64,000 nucleotides of DNA from Agapetus fuscipes (GCA_951799405.1 OX637332.1:28744832-28808831); one strand, 5' to 3'; counted from the stretch's first letter, positions 10,085 through 20,270 are shown. Translations and numbers: made by a program. Notes: a model not told the origin generated them from the sequence alone.

Positions 10085-10325
10085 GTTCAAGATTGCTCGA
10101 GTGTTTGGTCGGATGTTCTAGTAGAGTCTCGCATGTACCAAATCTCAATGATTCGAGAATGATCCTCATTCTTGCTATAAAATAAGCACCAAAGCTCTAT
10201 GGAGGGGATAACTCAATAGATCGTTGTATTATGCAAGTGTAAAGCAACTCTGTGTCCGAACCGAATGTGAAATCAATTGTGTGAAATAAATCACCGAAAT
10301 TTTAGTTTGAATTAAATTAAATTGT
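10085..10325 (+). mobile_element. Solo-LTR-like unit
   Basis: TTGCTCGAGTGTTTGGTCGG, a TATA-like GCTATAAAATAAGC, and GTGTGAAATAAATC near the 3' end. Homologous to minus-strand units at 11600 and 27880. No internal gag-pol nearby. Confidence 0.5.
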
Positions 10326-10327
10326 CG

Positions 10328-10585
10328 GGGTTATAGCCGCGGGGGCCAAGAGGGCTGATCTTTCTAGCGTGTTTCGAATGGAACAACGTTGGTTCGATCC
10401 CCGCTTGGGTCACTTGACTTTAACTTTGACCCTGGTTCAACAGATGTTATTGGGTAATTATTATTTAATAATTCATTAATAATAAACAATAATGAATTAT
10501 TAAATGATGATATTAATACCTGTTTCTGGCAAGGCAGAATAGGTTGGTGAATTGCATTCCTCTTCACAAATCTATTTTTTTTTTT
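10328..10585 (+). mobile_element. SINE-L: tRNA-Leu/Ser-like SINE
   Basis: tRNA-like head with GGGGGCCAAGAGGGC (A-box region) and GGTTCGATCC (B box, 10391-10400). Then ACCCTGGTTCAACAGATGTT, an AT-rich palindromic middle, and TGTTTCTGGCAAGGCAGAAT to a T-rich end. Confidence 0.75.
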
Positions 10586-11485
10586 TTTTTAAAAGTACCT
10601 GTGTAAAAAACATAACAATACATTTTTAAACATGTCATATATTTTTATAACATGGAAATAAAGCTTACACGGCAAATTTTTTGTTTTTGTTTTTTTTTCA
10701 TTATTATTTCGAGTATTTAAATTATTTTTATGCTGACATTTCACGGTACATTCTATCTGTTTTGTGAAATAATGATATGAAAACCTAGCGCTTCCGGTAT
10801 ATCCTATAGCAAGGTTAATCAGTGTTAAAATTTGGACACGTAATGACAGGACGAAACATGAGCTGAAAAGTTCATCAGTCTATAATTAACAATTAGTAAT
10901 TAACAATGAATTAACATGTAGAAACTGTGGTAATTAGTTAATGAAGAGAGTTGCTCTGTTTTTTTTTTTTTGTGTCACAATGGGGAAATTTCACATTTTT
11001 TTTTCTTGACGATTCAAATTCCTATTTATTTGCTTATCACAGAACTTCTTGAATTTTATTTTTATTTGTTTTATTGACAACGTTTTTAATGTTCAAAAAA
11101 AGAAGTTATAATTTACGCGTTAAAACACCCTTTGGATTGTATTTTCGCTTGTGGCGTCTTTTTCTTTATTCATCTTATAGCCACCGCAATACTTGCAGCG
11201 TTGGGAATACAAGAAAATGACGTCACGGGGGCTACAAATTCCGTTGATGGATCGCATATCCGTTTCGAAACCGGCCAAAATTATCAAAAGTTATTTTTCA
11301 AATGTAAGATCACGAAATTTTATTTTGGACTTGAAATCAGCACCTTGTTAAATGCTTATCGTAATCGATCAAAATTATACACTTTTTATCAAATTCCTCC
11401 CTATTGCAAATGCCCTATATACTGAGTGACCAGTAGGTAGGTGATTTCCAAGGGTAAAATTATTGAATAGAATTGTTAGGCTTGA
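10586..11485. other. Unassigned AT-rich stretch
   Basis: A short plus-strand frame at 11132-11425 contains NSVDGSHIRF, reminiscent of the first DDE motif of Harbinger nucleases, but nothing around it supports that. Confidence 0.3.
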
Positions 11486-11489
11486 ACGT

Positions 11490-11557
11490 TCCTTGATTCG
11501 AACCCAAGACCGTCCATTCGCGAGTCCCAAACGTTACCACTACACTACATACCAGCC
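11490..11557 (-). mobile_element. SINE-5S tRNA-like unit
   Basis: TTGATTCGAACCCAAGACCG and CGAGTCCCAAACGTTACCAC are the B-box and A-box halves of the tRNA-like unit in reverse. Confidence 0.6.
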
Positions 11558-11599
11558 AATAAATATAAATAAAATTAGATTACACATATGCAGATATTG

Positions 11600-11810
11600 C
11601 TACGAACTACGGGTTCAATTTAATAAAAACTTCGATTAATTTATTTCACACAATTTATTTTGAGATACCATTCGCTCTGGTACTAGTCTGCGCTACAGCC
11701 AGATTTAGCCCTTATATAGTATGACACAAGAACGGTTCTCGAAACATCGCAAACTGGAACATATGAGACTTTGCCAGAACAATCGAGCAAGCAATAGTAA
11801 TAATAAAAAT
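11600..11810 (-). mobile_element. Solo-LTR-like unit (minus strand)
   Basis: ATTTATTTCACACAATTTAT (polyadenylation side), CCTTATATAGTATGACAC (TATA side), TTCTCGAAACATCGC. Confidence 0.5.
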
Positions 11811-11832
11811 AAAAATATTTGGATAATTTATG

Positions 11833-12112
11833 TAGTGAGCGCTGTTTTTGTGGGAATCACACTTCAAAATCCCTCTGCAAGCTTGGTCGTCGCTTTAGAA
11901 AGCGCCAATTTTCAAGCAAGACCCAGTTGCTGTAAGGTTGGATGGACCTTTCAGTGACCGGTCTTTGGTAAAGGTTTGTGATTTTTTCAACCCAGCGAAA
12001 AACACATTTGGAAATATAAAATGGTATATTTTTGTGCTCCGCCGGGATTTGAATCCACAACGTTCCATTTACGAGTCCGAAGTGTTACCACTAGGCTACG
12101 GACCTGTCAAAT
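11833..12112 (-). mobile_element. SINE-5S copy (tRNA unit, body and tail)
   Basis: GTGAGCGCTGTTTTTGTGGG tail at the left, GCAAGACCCAGTTGCTGTAA body, and the tRNA-like unit ending at GCTACGGACCTGTC. The 5S part is absent. Confidence 0.8.
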
Positions 12113-12141
12113 ACATTAATTAGTACAATCATCCTTGCATG

Positions 12142-12397
12142 TTCCTTGACTTATAGGTTGGTATGCGGCTGACCACCCATGCTGTAAAAATGGTTCACTT
12201 TGCCAATGTCACCCCTGTCTCAGGGAAGGACGGCAAGAGTTGCAGGGTGTATGTCCATTTGAGATTTGTTTTTTATGTTGTAGGTTCACATGAGGCATGT
12301 GCAAGCGCGAACTTGTACGTGTCTGGTTGTGAGAATGCATGTAATGTGAATCTCCAATGTAACATATCTTTGCAACTTAGATTAGATTAGATTAGAT
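12142..12397 (+). repeat. Repeat A copy
   Basis: Full length with a (TTAGA)n tail; a SINE-5S tRNA-type head begins at 12408. Confidence 0.9.
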
Positions 12398-12407
12398 CCA
12401 AACATCT

Positions 12408-12512
12408 CTTGGACCGGTCCGTAGTCCAGTGGCAACACTTCAGACTCGTAAATGGAACGTTGTGGATTCAAATTCCGGCGGAGCACAAAAATATACCATT
12501 TAAAAGTGTAAA
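12408..12512 (+). mobile_element. SINE-5S tRNA-like head
   Basis: CTTGGACCGGTCCGTAGTCC and GTTGTGGATTCAAATTCCGG; body missing. Starts just beyond a repeat A tail. Confidence 0.7.
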
Positions 12513-12514
12513 AA

Positions 12515-12625
12515 AAAAATATTAAGTATTAAATAAATTTAAGTGTATAATCAATATCCATGAAAGAAGACCAGTTTTGTTAATTAAAATATTTTTGGAC
12601 CCTAAAAACACAATAATATTGTTGA
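12515..12625 (+). mobile_element. LTR-like 3' end fragment
   Basis: AAGAAGACCAGTTTTGTTAA and TTTTGGACCCTAAAAACACA match the 3' end of the unit at 12780-13100. Confidence 0.45.
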
Positions 12626-12779
12626 ATATTTTGGTAAGAAAATGCCATGGTAGGATAGTGCCTATAGTTCTCACTACAACTGAGAAGGTTGCATGTTCAT
12701 GAACGGTATTATTATGTAAATATTAGAATAGGTATTAGCTGTAACTATGCAATAAGAATCCTCATAAATATGTGTGGGT

Positions 12780-13100
12780 AGGAATCATTGAATAAAATAC
12801 TTGAAGCATCGAGAAATAATGATTACTACGCCTTTCTGGAACTGTCTAGCGAATATAGATCTAGATTGTACTGTTTTGAAGAGTATAAAAAGGGTGCAAG
12901 TTGCTTGCAGAGCCAGTATCCTACGAGCTTTACAACTACATTGAACCAACTTAAGCAGTGAACAGAAACCAAGTGTAATGGAATAGTCGAGACTATCTTT
13001 GTGAAAATAAATTATTAAAAGTGTAAAATAAACAACTGTATAAGAAGACCAGTATTTTTAATTGAAAGACTTTTGGAACCCTAAATTCGTAACAGTATTA
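12780..13100 (+). mobile_element. LTR-like unit, second family
   Basis: AGAGTATAAAAAGGGTGCAA (TATA), TGTGAAAATAAATTATTAAA, TTTTGGAACCCTAAATTCG end. Ends of the same family occur at 12515-12625 and 30335-30400. Confidence 0.5.
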
Positions 13101-13305
13101 TGTTCCCGCGTACGCTCGGCTGGGCACGAGTTAGAAATGCTGTAGGTACTATAAGAGATGTACAAGTATGTATAGTCTTATTTAAGCAGTACCCACTGCG
13201 CCCTAAGCGATACTCACATAGGGGTAGAAATAACTTCATGGTTCAATTATTCGAATATCACCATTGAATATTTCGTTTTTTTACTTCGTTTCAGAATAGC
13301 TTTAA

Positions 13306-13549
13306 ACTGACTGATAGGTTGGTATGAGGCTGACCACCCGTGCTGTAAAAATTTGTTCACTTTTGCCAATGCCACCCCGGTTCAGGGAACGGCGGCAGGA
13401 GTTGCAAGGATTATGTTCATGTGAGGTTTTGCTTATTAGTATGCACACACGTAGAATGTTAGGCGCGGACCTACATGTGCCTGTCTGTGGGCATGCATTT
13501 AATATGAGCCTTAAATGTTAACATATCTTTGCAGCTTAGATTATAGATA
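13306..13549 (+). repeat. Repeat A copy, older subfamily
   Basis: Head ACTGATAGGTTGG to tail CTTAGATTATAGAT; forms an inverted pair with the next copy. Confidence 0.85.
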
Positions 13550-13561
13550 AAATATAGATCT

Positions 13562-13817
13562 ATCTAAATTAAATCTAAATCTGAGCTGCAAAGATATATA
13601 TCATTTAAGATTCATATTAAACGCATTCCCACAAGCAGACATGTAAAATTTCGCGCTAACACATGCCGCATGTGGACCTACAATACAAAAACTCAATCTC
13701 AAATGAACATAAGACCTGCAACTCTTGCCGACCTTTCCTGAAACAGGGGTGACATTGGCAAAGTGAACCATTTTTTTACAGTATGGGTGGTCAGACTCAT
13801 ACCAACCTATAAATCAA
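13562..13817 (-). repeat. Repeat A copy (inverted partner)
   Basis: Tail-to-tail with 13306-13549, separated by about a dozen bases. Confidence 0.85.
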
Positions 13818-13912
13818 TGCATACAAACAATTATATCAATCAAAGATATTTCAATTTAATTTTGATTTGATTTTAAGTTTGTCAATTGTTTCACTTTCTG
13901 CAAACGTATGTG

Positions 13913-13990
13913 TTCCTTGACTGATAGGTTGGTATGAAGCTGACCTGCGAATATATATTTGCAACTTAGATTACAGATGATAGATATAGA
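13913..13990 (+). repeat. Repeat A copy with large internal deletion
   Basis: Head TTCCTTGACTGATAGGTTGG joined after GCTGACC to the tail ATATATTTGCAACTTAGATT. Confidence 0.8.
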
Positions 13991-14116
13991 TGGCGAAGGT
14001 GAGCTTTTTTTCTATGGTAATGCATGTGCTACGAAATCAAATCCATACTTTTCTTTGTCTTCCTTTACCACGACATCCACCCATTCCTGCAACATACACC
14101 TTCTTCGTCATAATAA

Positions 14117-14451
14117 ACGCAACGCAACTAAGCTACACATATAGTGTAACTTCTTGCCGCGTTATCCCCGAAGGGGTCGCATGTGGCGAGTTGAACCTAT
14201 TTATTTTTACAGGTAAGGGGGCCGGCCTTACGCCAACCACTTCAGTTGAAGTGGGGGTTTCCCAGCTCCCGAGGGGGCTGGTACTCATTTCTTGTGAAGG
14301 CTGAGTAAACCTTGCCGGTATTTTTATTATGGGGTTTTAAATAAACACCGAAATAGGAAATCATTTCTGACACCCTCCTCGGTGGGATTCGAACCCGAGC
14401 TCACGGGGTGGTAGAATGCAAGCACTCTACCAACTGAGCTATCGACCGGAC
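14117..14451 (-). mobile_element. SINE-K copy, full length
   Basis: ACGCAACGCAACTAAGCTAC at the left to GAGCTATCGACCGGAC at the right. Confidence 0.85.
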
Positions 14452-14474
14452 TATAATCATAAACACAACTACAT

Positions 14475-14700
14475 AAGCTGCGCATGTGGTGTGTGGAACC
14501 TATTTATTTCCACAGTGACTGCGGTTGATCTTACGTCAACAATTTCACTTGGGATTTTTTTGTGAGGGCTGACTAAACCCGGGTATTTTTATTTTGTAAA
14601 TAAGCTACGAAACGGGAAATCATTTCTGACCCCCTCGGTGGGGATCAAACCCTAGCTCTCTATCATGGAACGCAAGCATTCTACCAACTGAGCAATCAAT
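14475..14700 (-). mobile_element. SINE-K copy, diverged
   Basis: GCGCATGTGGTGTGTGGAAC to CTACCAACTGAGCAATCAAT; tandem with the preceding copy, older. Confidence 0.7.
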
Positions 14701-14767
14701 GATGAATGAATGCTTGTAAAAATTGCTAAATGGTTAATTAAATTAAAATAAAATATAAGCGTAATCG

Positions 14768-14895
14768 GTGTTATTTACACCCAGAAAATTCATGGCTCAA
14801 CCGCCACCTAACGTGAATTAGCCGTACAAAAAAAAAACGAAGATCCATGGATCAACTGTGGATCAAATGTTTTGTGAATAACCCTGTACAATGTA
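14768..14895 (+). repeat. Dispersed repeat Y
   Basis: TTCATGGCTCAACCGCCACC, ATCCATGGATCAACTG, TTTTGTGAATAACCCTGTAC; second copy at 60147-60270. Confidence 0.55.
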
Positions 14896-14983
14896 TTAAA
14901 CACGACAAAGAAAAAAAAATGCAACACTCGAAAAACCAAATTCGAACAATTACGTTAATTATTAATTCCACAAAATTTTAAGT

Positions 14984-17062
14984 GTGAATGAACTTGAGAA
15001 GAACGTGTGTGGAAAAGACATTGAAAGTATGTGGAAAGATCTGAAAGAAGGAATGACTGAATGCGCTAAAAAAGTATGTGGGGTAACGAAAGGTGGAAGA
15101 TTGAAAGGAGATGCCTGGTGGAATGATAGAGTGAAAGAAGCTGTGAAAGTTAAGAAAAAGTGTTACGAAAATTGGCTGAATGATAGAAATGATAGAAAGC
15201 TAGAAGACGAATATAAGATAGCTAAGAGAATGGCGAAGACTATAACTTATGAAAGCAAGATGAATGAACAAAGAAAGATTGATGAAAGGATTAACAGAAG
15301 TTTCACCGACAGTAAGAAGGAATTTTGGAGGTGGATTAATGCGGATAGAAATAAATCTTCTGCATTGAACACTCCGGGAGTCAAAAGTGCTGCCGGTGAG
15401 ATGGTATGGGAGAATGAAGAAGTATGCAAGAGATGGAAGAACTATTTTCAAGAAATTTTTGGTCAGGGTGAAAGAAGAATTTATGAACAAATAGATGAAG
15501 AGAATGAATTGAATATTTTGAAAGAAGAAATGAAAGTGTCTATTTCACGTCTGAAGAATGGGAAGTCTGCTGGGTTTGATGGTATAAATGGTGAAATGTT
15601 GAAAGCAGGAGGTGAATGTGTGATAGATTGGATGCACGAATTATGTAAGCTTTGTGTGAATGCAGGAGTAGTACCGATGGATTGGAGGAAGGCAGTCATT
15701 GTTCCCATTTACAAAGGTAAAGGGGACAAAAAAGACTGTCAGAACTTCAGACCGATCAGTCTACTCAGTATACCAGGAAAAGTCTTTTGTAAGGTGATTA
15801 TAAAAAATGTGATTCTGACTACTAGTGAAAGGATTTCCGATATACAGTCCGGCTTTATGGCCGGTAGAGGCTGTGTTGATCAGATTTTTACTCTACGACA
15901 ACTTGTTGAAAAACAATTGTCGGTGAGGCGGAAGCTGTTCACGGCCTTTGTAGATCTGGAAAAGGCTTTTGACTCAGTAGACAGAGGTATGTTATGGGAT
16001 GTTTTGAAAGCATACGGAGTGAATGGGGCTCTCCTAGGTGCGGTGCATGCCAACTATGAAAATAGTAAGGCATGTGTTCGTATTGATGGTGAGTATAGTG
16101 AGTGGTTTGAAGTTTATAAGGGTGTGAGGCAAGGATGTGTGATGAGTCCTTGGCTATTTAACATAGTCATGGACAAGTGTGTCAGAGATGCTAGACTTAA
16201 TGATTGTGGATTGATGATAGGAGAGAGCAAAGTGAGTGTTCTACTGTATGCAGATGATGCAGTTCTTGTATCTGATTCTGCAGTAGAATTGCAAACAATG
16301 CTCTCTAGATTGAATGAAGCTTTGTTAGGTAACCATTTGAAGTTGAATGCAAGTAAGACGAAAGTATTGATTTTTGAAAGAGATGATGAAAGTATGAATT
16401 ATGAATTTAAAATTAATGGAATGAATGTTGATGTCGTAAATGAGTTTGTATACCTGGGAAGTAAATTTGAAAAAGATGGAAGAATGATCGGTGAATTTGA
16501 AAGAAGAATAATGAAAGGCAGGTGCGTACTGGGTGCTACCGCTAGCATCGCCAAGAACCAGAATCTTTCAAAAAATGTTCGACTGGCGGTGCACGGTGGT
16601 ATACTAGTACCCACTCTGATGTATGGAAGTGAAGCCTGGACGGTGAATGAAAGTGAGATTAGTAAAGTCCATACAGTAGAAATGGACTACTTAAGAAGTA
16701 TGATTGGGAAAAGACGGAGTGATAAGGTGAGGAATGATTTTGTTAGAGAGGAATGTGGTGTAAGAGAAAGTGTGAAAGTAAAGATTAAAAGAAGTATACT
16801 TAGATGGTTTGGACATTTGGAGAGAATGAATGAGGAAAGACTGACGAAGAAAGTGTATGCTGCGAGAATTGATGGATGTCGTGGAAGAGGAAGACCGAGA
16901 AAGGTATGGATGGACCAAATTTTCGAAATAGCGAATGAATGGGATATCCAGAGTCATAATAAAAGGAGAGCTTATATGAAAAAGGTTATGGCTCTGGATG
17001 AAATGAAAGAAGTATGCAAGGATCGAAAGAAATGGCGGTTGATCTGTAATGCTGGCGGTTAA
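14984..17062 (+). CDS. Non-LTR retrotransposon reverse transcriptase (5'-truncated, 692 aa)
   Basis: RNA-directed DNA polymerase of a LINE, acting by target-primed reverse transcription at nicked chromosomal DNA. Seen in order: a basic linker with AWWNDRVKEAVK (~45-56); RT motifs with FRPISLLSIPGKVF (~255-268), FVDLEKAFD (322-330, catalytic D324), GVRQGCVMSP (380-389) and YADD (422-425, catalytic D424/D425); then a thumb/C-terminal region with LRWFGHLERM and GRGRPRKVWMDQ (about 635-645), ending in a DRKKWRLICNAGG-type terminus. The apurinic-like endonuclease expected at the N-terminus of this class is missing, so the first ATG is only the first internal methionine. The frame lies on the A-rich strand with no stop or frameshift. 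The clade is uncertain: the C-terminal signature is common in RTE/jockey-related arthropod elements. No host function is implied. Confidence 0.9.
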   Translation: MNELEKNVCGKDIESMWKDLKEGMTECAKKVCGVTKGGRLKGDAWWNDRVKEAVKVKKKCYENWLNDRNDRKLEDEYKIAKRMAKTITYESKMNEQRKIDERINRSFTDSKKEFWRWINADRNKSSALNTPGVKSAAGEMVWENEEVCKRWKNYFQEIFGQGERRIYEQIDEENELNILKEEMKVSISRLKNGKSAGFDGINGEMLKAGGECVIDWMHELCKLCVNAGVVPMDWRKAVIVPIYKGKGDKKDCQNFRPISLLSIPGKVFCKVIIKNVILTTSERISDIQSGFMAGRGCVDQIFTLRQLVEKQLSVRRKLFTAFVDLEKAFDSVDRGMLWDVLKAYGVNGALLGAVHANYENSKACVRIDGEYSEWFEVYKGVRQGCVMSPWLFNIVMDKCVRDARLNDCGLMIGESKVSVLLYADDAVLVSDSAVELQTMLSRLNEALLGNHLKLNASKTKVLIFERDDESMNYEFKINGMNVDVVNEFVYLGSKFEKDGRMIGEFERRIMKGRCVLGATASIAKNQNLSKNVRLAVHGGILVPTLMYGSEAWTVNESEISKVHTVEMDYLRSMIGKRRSDKVRNDFVREECGVRESVKVKIKRSILRWFGHLERMNEERLTKKVYAARIDGCRGRGRPRKVWMDQIFEIANEWDIQSHNKRRAYMKKVMALDEMKEVCKDRKKWRLICNAGG

Positions 17063-17185
17063 AGCTGAGGCTTTTAAATTAAAAAAAAATATGTTTGGTA
17101 GTTTTTTTTTATTTTTTACTGTTTAATTGTTTAGAGTTTATTTGTTTTATATACATCTTTGATTGTATTAATTGCTTGTAGATAC
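17063..17185 (+). other. 3'UTR spacer of LINE-A
   Basis: A/T-rich, low-complexity segment linking the RT stop codon to the repeat A block. Degenerate counterparts of 97-125 bp follow the C-terminal remnants at 8178, 43665 and 31302, and a spacer alone survives at about 60920-60966. Confidence 0.6.
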
Positions 17186-17443
17186 TCCTTGACTGATAGG
17201 TTGGTATGCGGCTGACCACCCATACTGTAAAAAATGGTTCACTTTGCCAATGTCACCCCTGCTTCAGGGAAGGTCAGCAAGAGTTGCAGGGCTTATGTTC
17301 ATTTGAGATTGGGTTTTTTATATTGTAGGTCCACATGCGGCATGTGTAAGCGCGAAATTATGCATGTCTGCTTGTGGGAATGCATTTAATATGAATCTCA
17401 ATTGATACATATCTTTGCAGCTTAGATTTAGATTTAGATTTTT
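17186..17443 (+). repeat. Repeat A as 3' end of LINE-A
   Basis: Complete block terminating the element with the intact RT. Confidence 0.9.
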
Positions 17444-17767
17444 AGACGTCACTAATTCGAATCGCACGTGAATGAATTAATTTTTCGAATAGTTTGTTTT
17501 GTTATTTTTTTTTTGTTATCCGACCCCTCGATGTAAACATTACTACAGGTTCAAAATAACAGGTGGGGCCTTACAGGTAGACGAGCATAATAAGGGTGAC
17601 CAACCGCGCATTATATCGTACGGTGAAATTGTGAATACACGGATACAGCTACCTGGAGCTTCGATATACGTCCCCTCACAAAGATATTTATCGAATTAAA
17701 AAAAAACTGGCAAACAACACTAGTATTTTATCCTTTTTACTTAGCTCTTCATTTTGTAACCCACATT

Positions 17768-17885
17768 CTTTTTTTTTTTTTAAGGAATCCTGTGCGGGAG
17801 GCTCCCCAATTCTTGTGAGTCTTGGGGGTCTATGTCACACTGGAAGGGTGCCGCAGAGGTGTTGCTTGAGTTCTTGGTTCTGTCG
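17768..17885 (-). mobile_element. Poly(A)-tailed retroposon 3' end (minus strand)
   Basis: Starts with a T-run, then AAGGAATCCTGTGCGGGAGG, GGGGGTCTATG and TGCCGCAGAGGTGTTG. It matches copies at 40026 and 43052; on the minus strand it ends in poly(A). Parent LINE not identified. Confidence 0.55.
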
Positions 17886-17967
17886 TGAGGCGCTGCAAGG
17901 AAGTGGTGATTGATGTTGGTTTTGAATAAAACCGGATTAAATTGGGAAGGGAACACACCACACATTA

Positions 17968-18285
17968 AGTCCGGTTTATAGACTAATTGGTAGAATACCT
18001 TAATTAAATGCCAAGAGCTAGGGTTCGAGCCCACCAAGGGAATTAGAAAAGATTTCCCAATTTGGTGTGTATTTCCAACCCAAAATAAAATACCGGCAAT
18101 GTTTACACAGCTTTTTCCAGAAATGAGAACCAGCCCCCTCGGGAGTTGAAAAAACTTCCACTTTAACTGAAGTGGTTGGCGTAGGTACGGTCGGCCCCCT
18201 CACCTGGAAAAATAAATAGGTAAGTACCTCAAGCTACTTGCGACCGCTTCGGGGATAACACGGTATGGAGTTGCACTACAAAAAT
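17968..18285 (+). mobile_element. SINE-K copy, diverged
   Basis: Head with AGGGTTCGAGCCCACCAAGG; body AACCAGCCCCCTCGGGAGTT; tail lost. Confidence 0.75.
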
Positions 18286-18317
18286 CATCTCATATTTTAT
18301 GTATAGGTACATCTTTT

Positions 18318-18521
18318 TTGTTAGATTTGTGAAGAGGAATACAATTCACCGACCTTTTCTGCCTGGCCGGAAACAGGTATCAACATTAACAATTAATAAT
18401 TCATTATTTTATTGTTTTAATCAATTATTTATTAACTACTACCCAATAACATCTATTGAAGCAGGGACAAAGTTACTGTCGATAGACCACGACGCAGGCG
18501 GGGTTCGAACTTGCGATTGTC
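18318..18521 (-). mobile_element. SINE-L copy
   Basis: GATTTGTGAAGAGGAATACA to CAGGCGGGGTTCGAACTTGC. Confidence 0.7.
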
Positions 18522-18540
18522 TCAATAATACAACTTCGAG

Positions 18541-18791
18541 TCTAATCTAAATCTAACTCTAAGTTGCAAAGATATGTATCATTTAAGATTCATATTAAAT
18601 GCATTCCCACAAGCAGACACGCATAATTTTGCGCTCACACATGCCGCATGTGGACCTACAATATAAAAAACCCAATCTCAAATGGACATAAGCCCTGCAA
18701 ACTTCCCTGAAACAGAGGTGGCATTGGCAAAGTGAACCATTTTTTACAGTACGGGTGGTCAGCCTCATACCAACCCATAAGTCAAGGAATA
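18541..18791 (-). repeat. Repeat A copy
   Basis: Full length with a 20 bp deletion around GCAAACTTCCCTGAAACAGA. Confidence 0.85.
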
Positions 18792-19334
18792 CAGTGCCGA
18801 CGCTGTATCCTTCGACTATACCAGCGACAAAGAAATACAAAAAAAAATACAAGAAATCCACAACGTTCCAGGATAGGAAACGGCAGATCTGTGAAAAAAT
18901 CATGTACTCTATGCAAACTACCAGCCTGACCATGTCTCTGCCTGGTAGTAGATGAGGTAAGGTTTTATACGTCTAGCTCTTAGACTACTAGCCGCAAGGC
19001 GCTTGCCGCAAGCGTGAACCATGACAAATTTGGATAGATTGGACAAAAATATAAACGCATACGAGTGCTGAGGTGAAATAAAATGGCAGGTAGTGGTATT
19101 ATTTTTTACGCGGGACAAATTTATAAAGAAGGGTGGAAGAATCGCAGAGGGGAGTGGCTACGAATAGACCTGACGCATAGTGGAAACTTCCTCCTCATTT
19201 ATTGGAAGCAATTATATTTAAAATACCATAAAAATAGCAACAAGAAGAAACTATACAAAAAGCTAAAATATTTCGTTCAGCCAAATTTACCCACCAACAA
19301 CTTTTAAATCGACAATCAAAGTTCAGTCTTTTGC

Positions 19335-19440
19335 TGGACTGCCGTCCTCAGCAACCGATAACACACTATTTCTTGCCTTTTCCCTAGCAACCCGGCCGGG
19401 TGACGACACAATATTTTCTGTGTCAAATCATGTGCGGACC
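19335..19440 (+). repeat. Short dispersed repeat (CAACCCGGCCGGGTGACG)
   Basis: CCCTAGCAACCCGGCCGGGT and GACGACACAATATTTTCTGT. Confidence 0.45.
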
Positions 19441-19517
19441 AGAATATGAAAATATTGTATTTTTTAAAACAAATTGTCGATTTTACAGTTATCTTATATT
19501 CTGTCATCAGCTTAATG

Positions 19518-19710
19518 TAAAGATTGGTGTAAGGCTGACCGCCCATACTGTAAAATAAGGTTCACTTTGCCAATGTTACCCTTGTTTCAGGGAAGGTGGG
19601 CAAAAGTTGCAGAGTTTATAGTCATTTACAAGCAATTTGTAAGCGCGAACTTACACGTGTCTGTTCGTCGGCATGCATTTAATATTTTTAATTTTAAATG
19701 TTAATATATA
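19518..19710 (+). repeat. Repeat A copy, ends eroded
   Basis: AGATTGGTGTAAGGCTGACC through GGCATGCATTTAATAT; tail lost. Confidence 0.75.
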
Positions 19711-20003
19711 TTCATCATTTATTTTTACAGGTGAGGCAAAGCTTACCTCATGTTGATATCTTATTTATTACTTTGTATCCGTTCAAGAAAATCATTGAAT
19801 TATTTCACAGCACCATAAACAATTTAACGAATGCGCGATTTCAAAATGTATCTAATATAAATGTTGTTCCCTCCTTTTAAGGAAAATCCATGTTTTTAAA
19901 GCGCATTGCAACCATTAACCTATATATTATACATTAATATGCATTCAATGCATATTAAAATAATATAAAGCTCGTGAAAAAAAACGTCACACGGCCGATA
20001 CCG

Positions 20004-20270
20004 GTCGATAGCTCACTTGGTAGAGTGCTTGCATTCCATGCCGTGAGCTTACGCCAACCACTTCAGTTGAAGTGGGGGTTTCCCAGCTCCCCAAAGGGCT
20101 GGTACTCATTTCTTGTGAAGGCTGAGTAAACCTTGCCGGTATTTTATTTTGGGGTTCAAAATCAACACCGAAACGGGAAATCATTTCTGACACCCTCGGT
20201 GGGATTTGAACTCGAGCTCATGGCATGGAATGCAAGCACGCTACCAACTGAGCTATCGACCTGATTAAAG
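20004..20270. mobile_element. SINE-K fold-back (plus-strand head joined to minus-strand copy)
   Basis: Plus-strand head 20007-20047 (CCGGTCGATAGCTCACTTGG) runs at 20048 straight into a minus-strand copy (TACGCCAACCACTTCAGTTG) that ends in its own head at 20266. The two heads form a long inverted repeat. Confidence 0.75.

Larger units (their letters stand above)
14978..17443 (+). mobile_element. LINE-A: 5'-truncated non-LTR retrotransposon with intact RT and complete 3' tail
   Basis: The unit begins abruptly inside the linker between endonuclease and RT, with no endonuclease upstream. It runs through an uninterrupted RT frame (stop 17060-17062), a ~123 bp A/T-rich 3'UTR, and then a full copy of repeat A (17186-17443) ending in a TTAGATTTAGATTT tail. 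The same order (C-terminus, ~100 bp spacer, repeat A) recurs at 8104-8517, 43561-44009, 25300-25762 (minus) and 31212-31590, so repeat A belongs to the element's 3' end. The unbroken frame indicates a relatively recent insertion. No clear target-site duplication was found. Confidence 0.85.

Noticed and set aside
10328..10405. Functional tRNA-Leu/Ser gene
   Set aside because: Imperfect acceptor stem and the same 3' body in three copies; treated as SINE-L.
16399..16957. Minus-strand frames of 71-88 codons opposite the LINE-A RT
   Set aside because: Shadows of the coding frame on the opposite strand.
14984..17062. Host gene encoding a 692-aa protein
   Set aside because: All motifs are those of a LINE reverse transcriptase, and related truncated copies with the same 3' end are scattered through the window.
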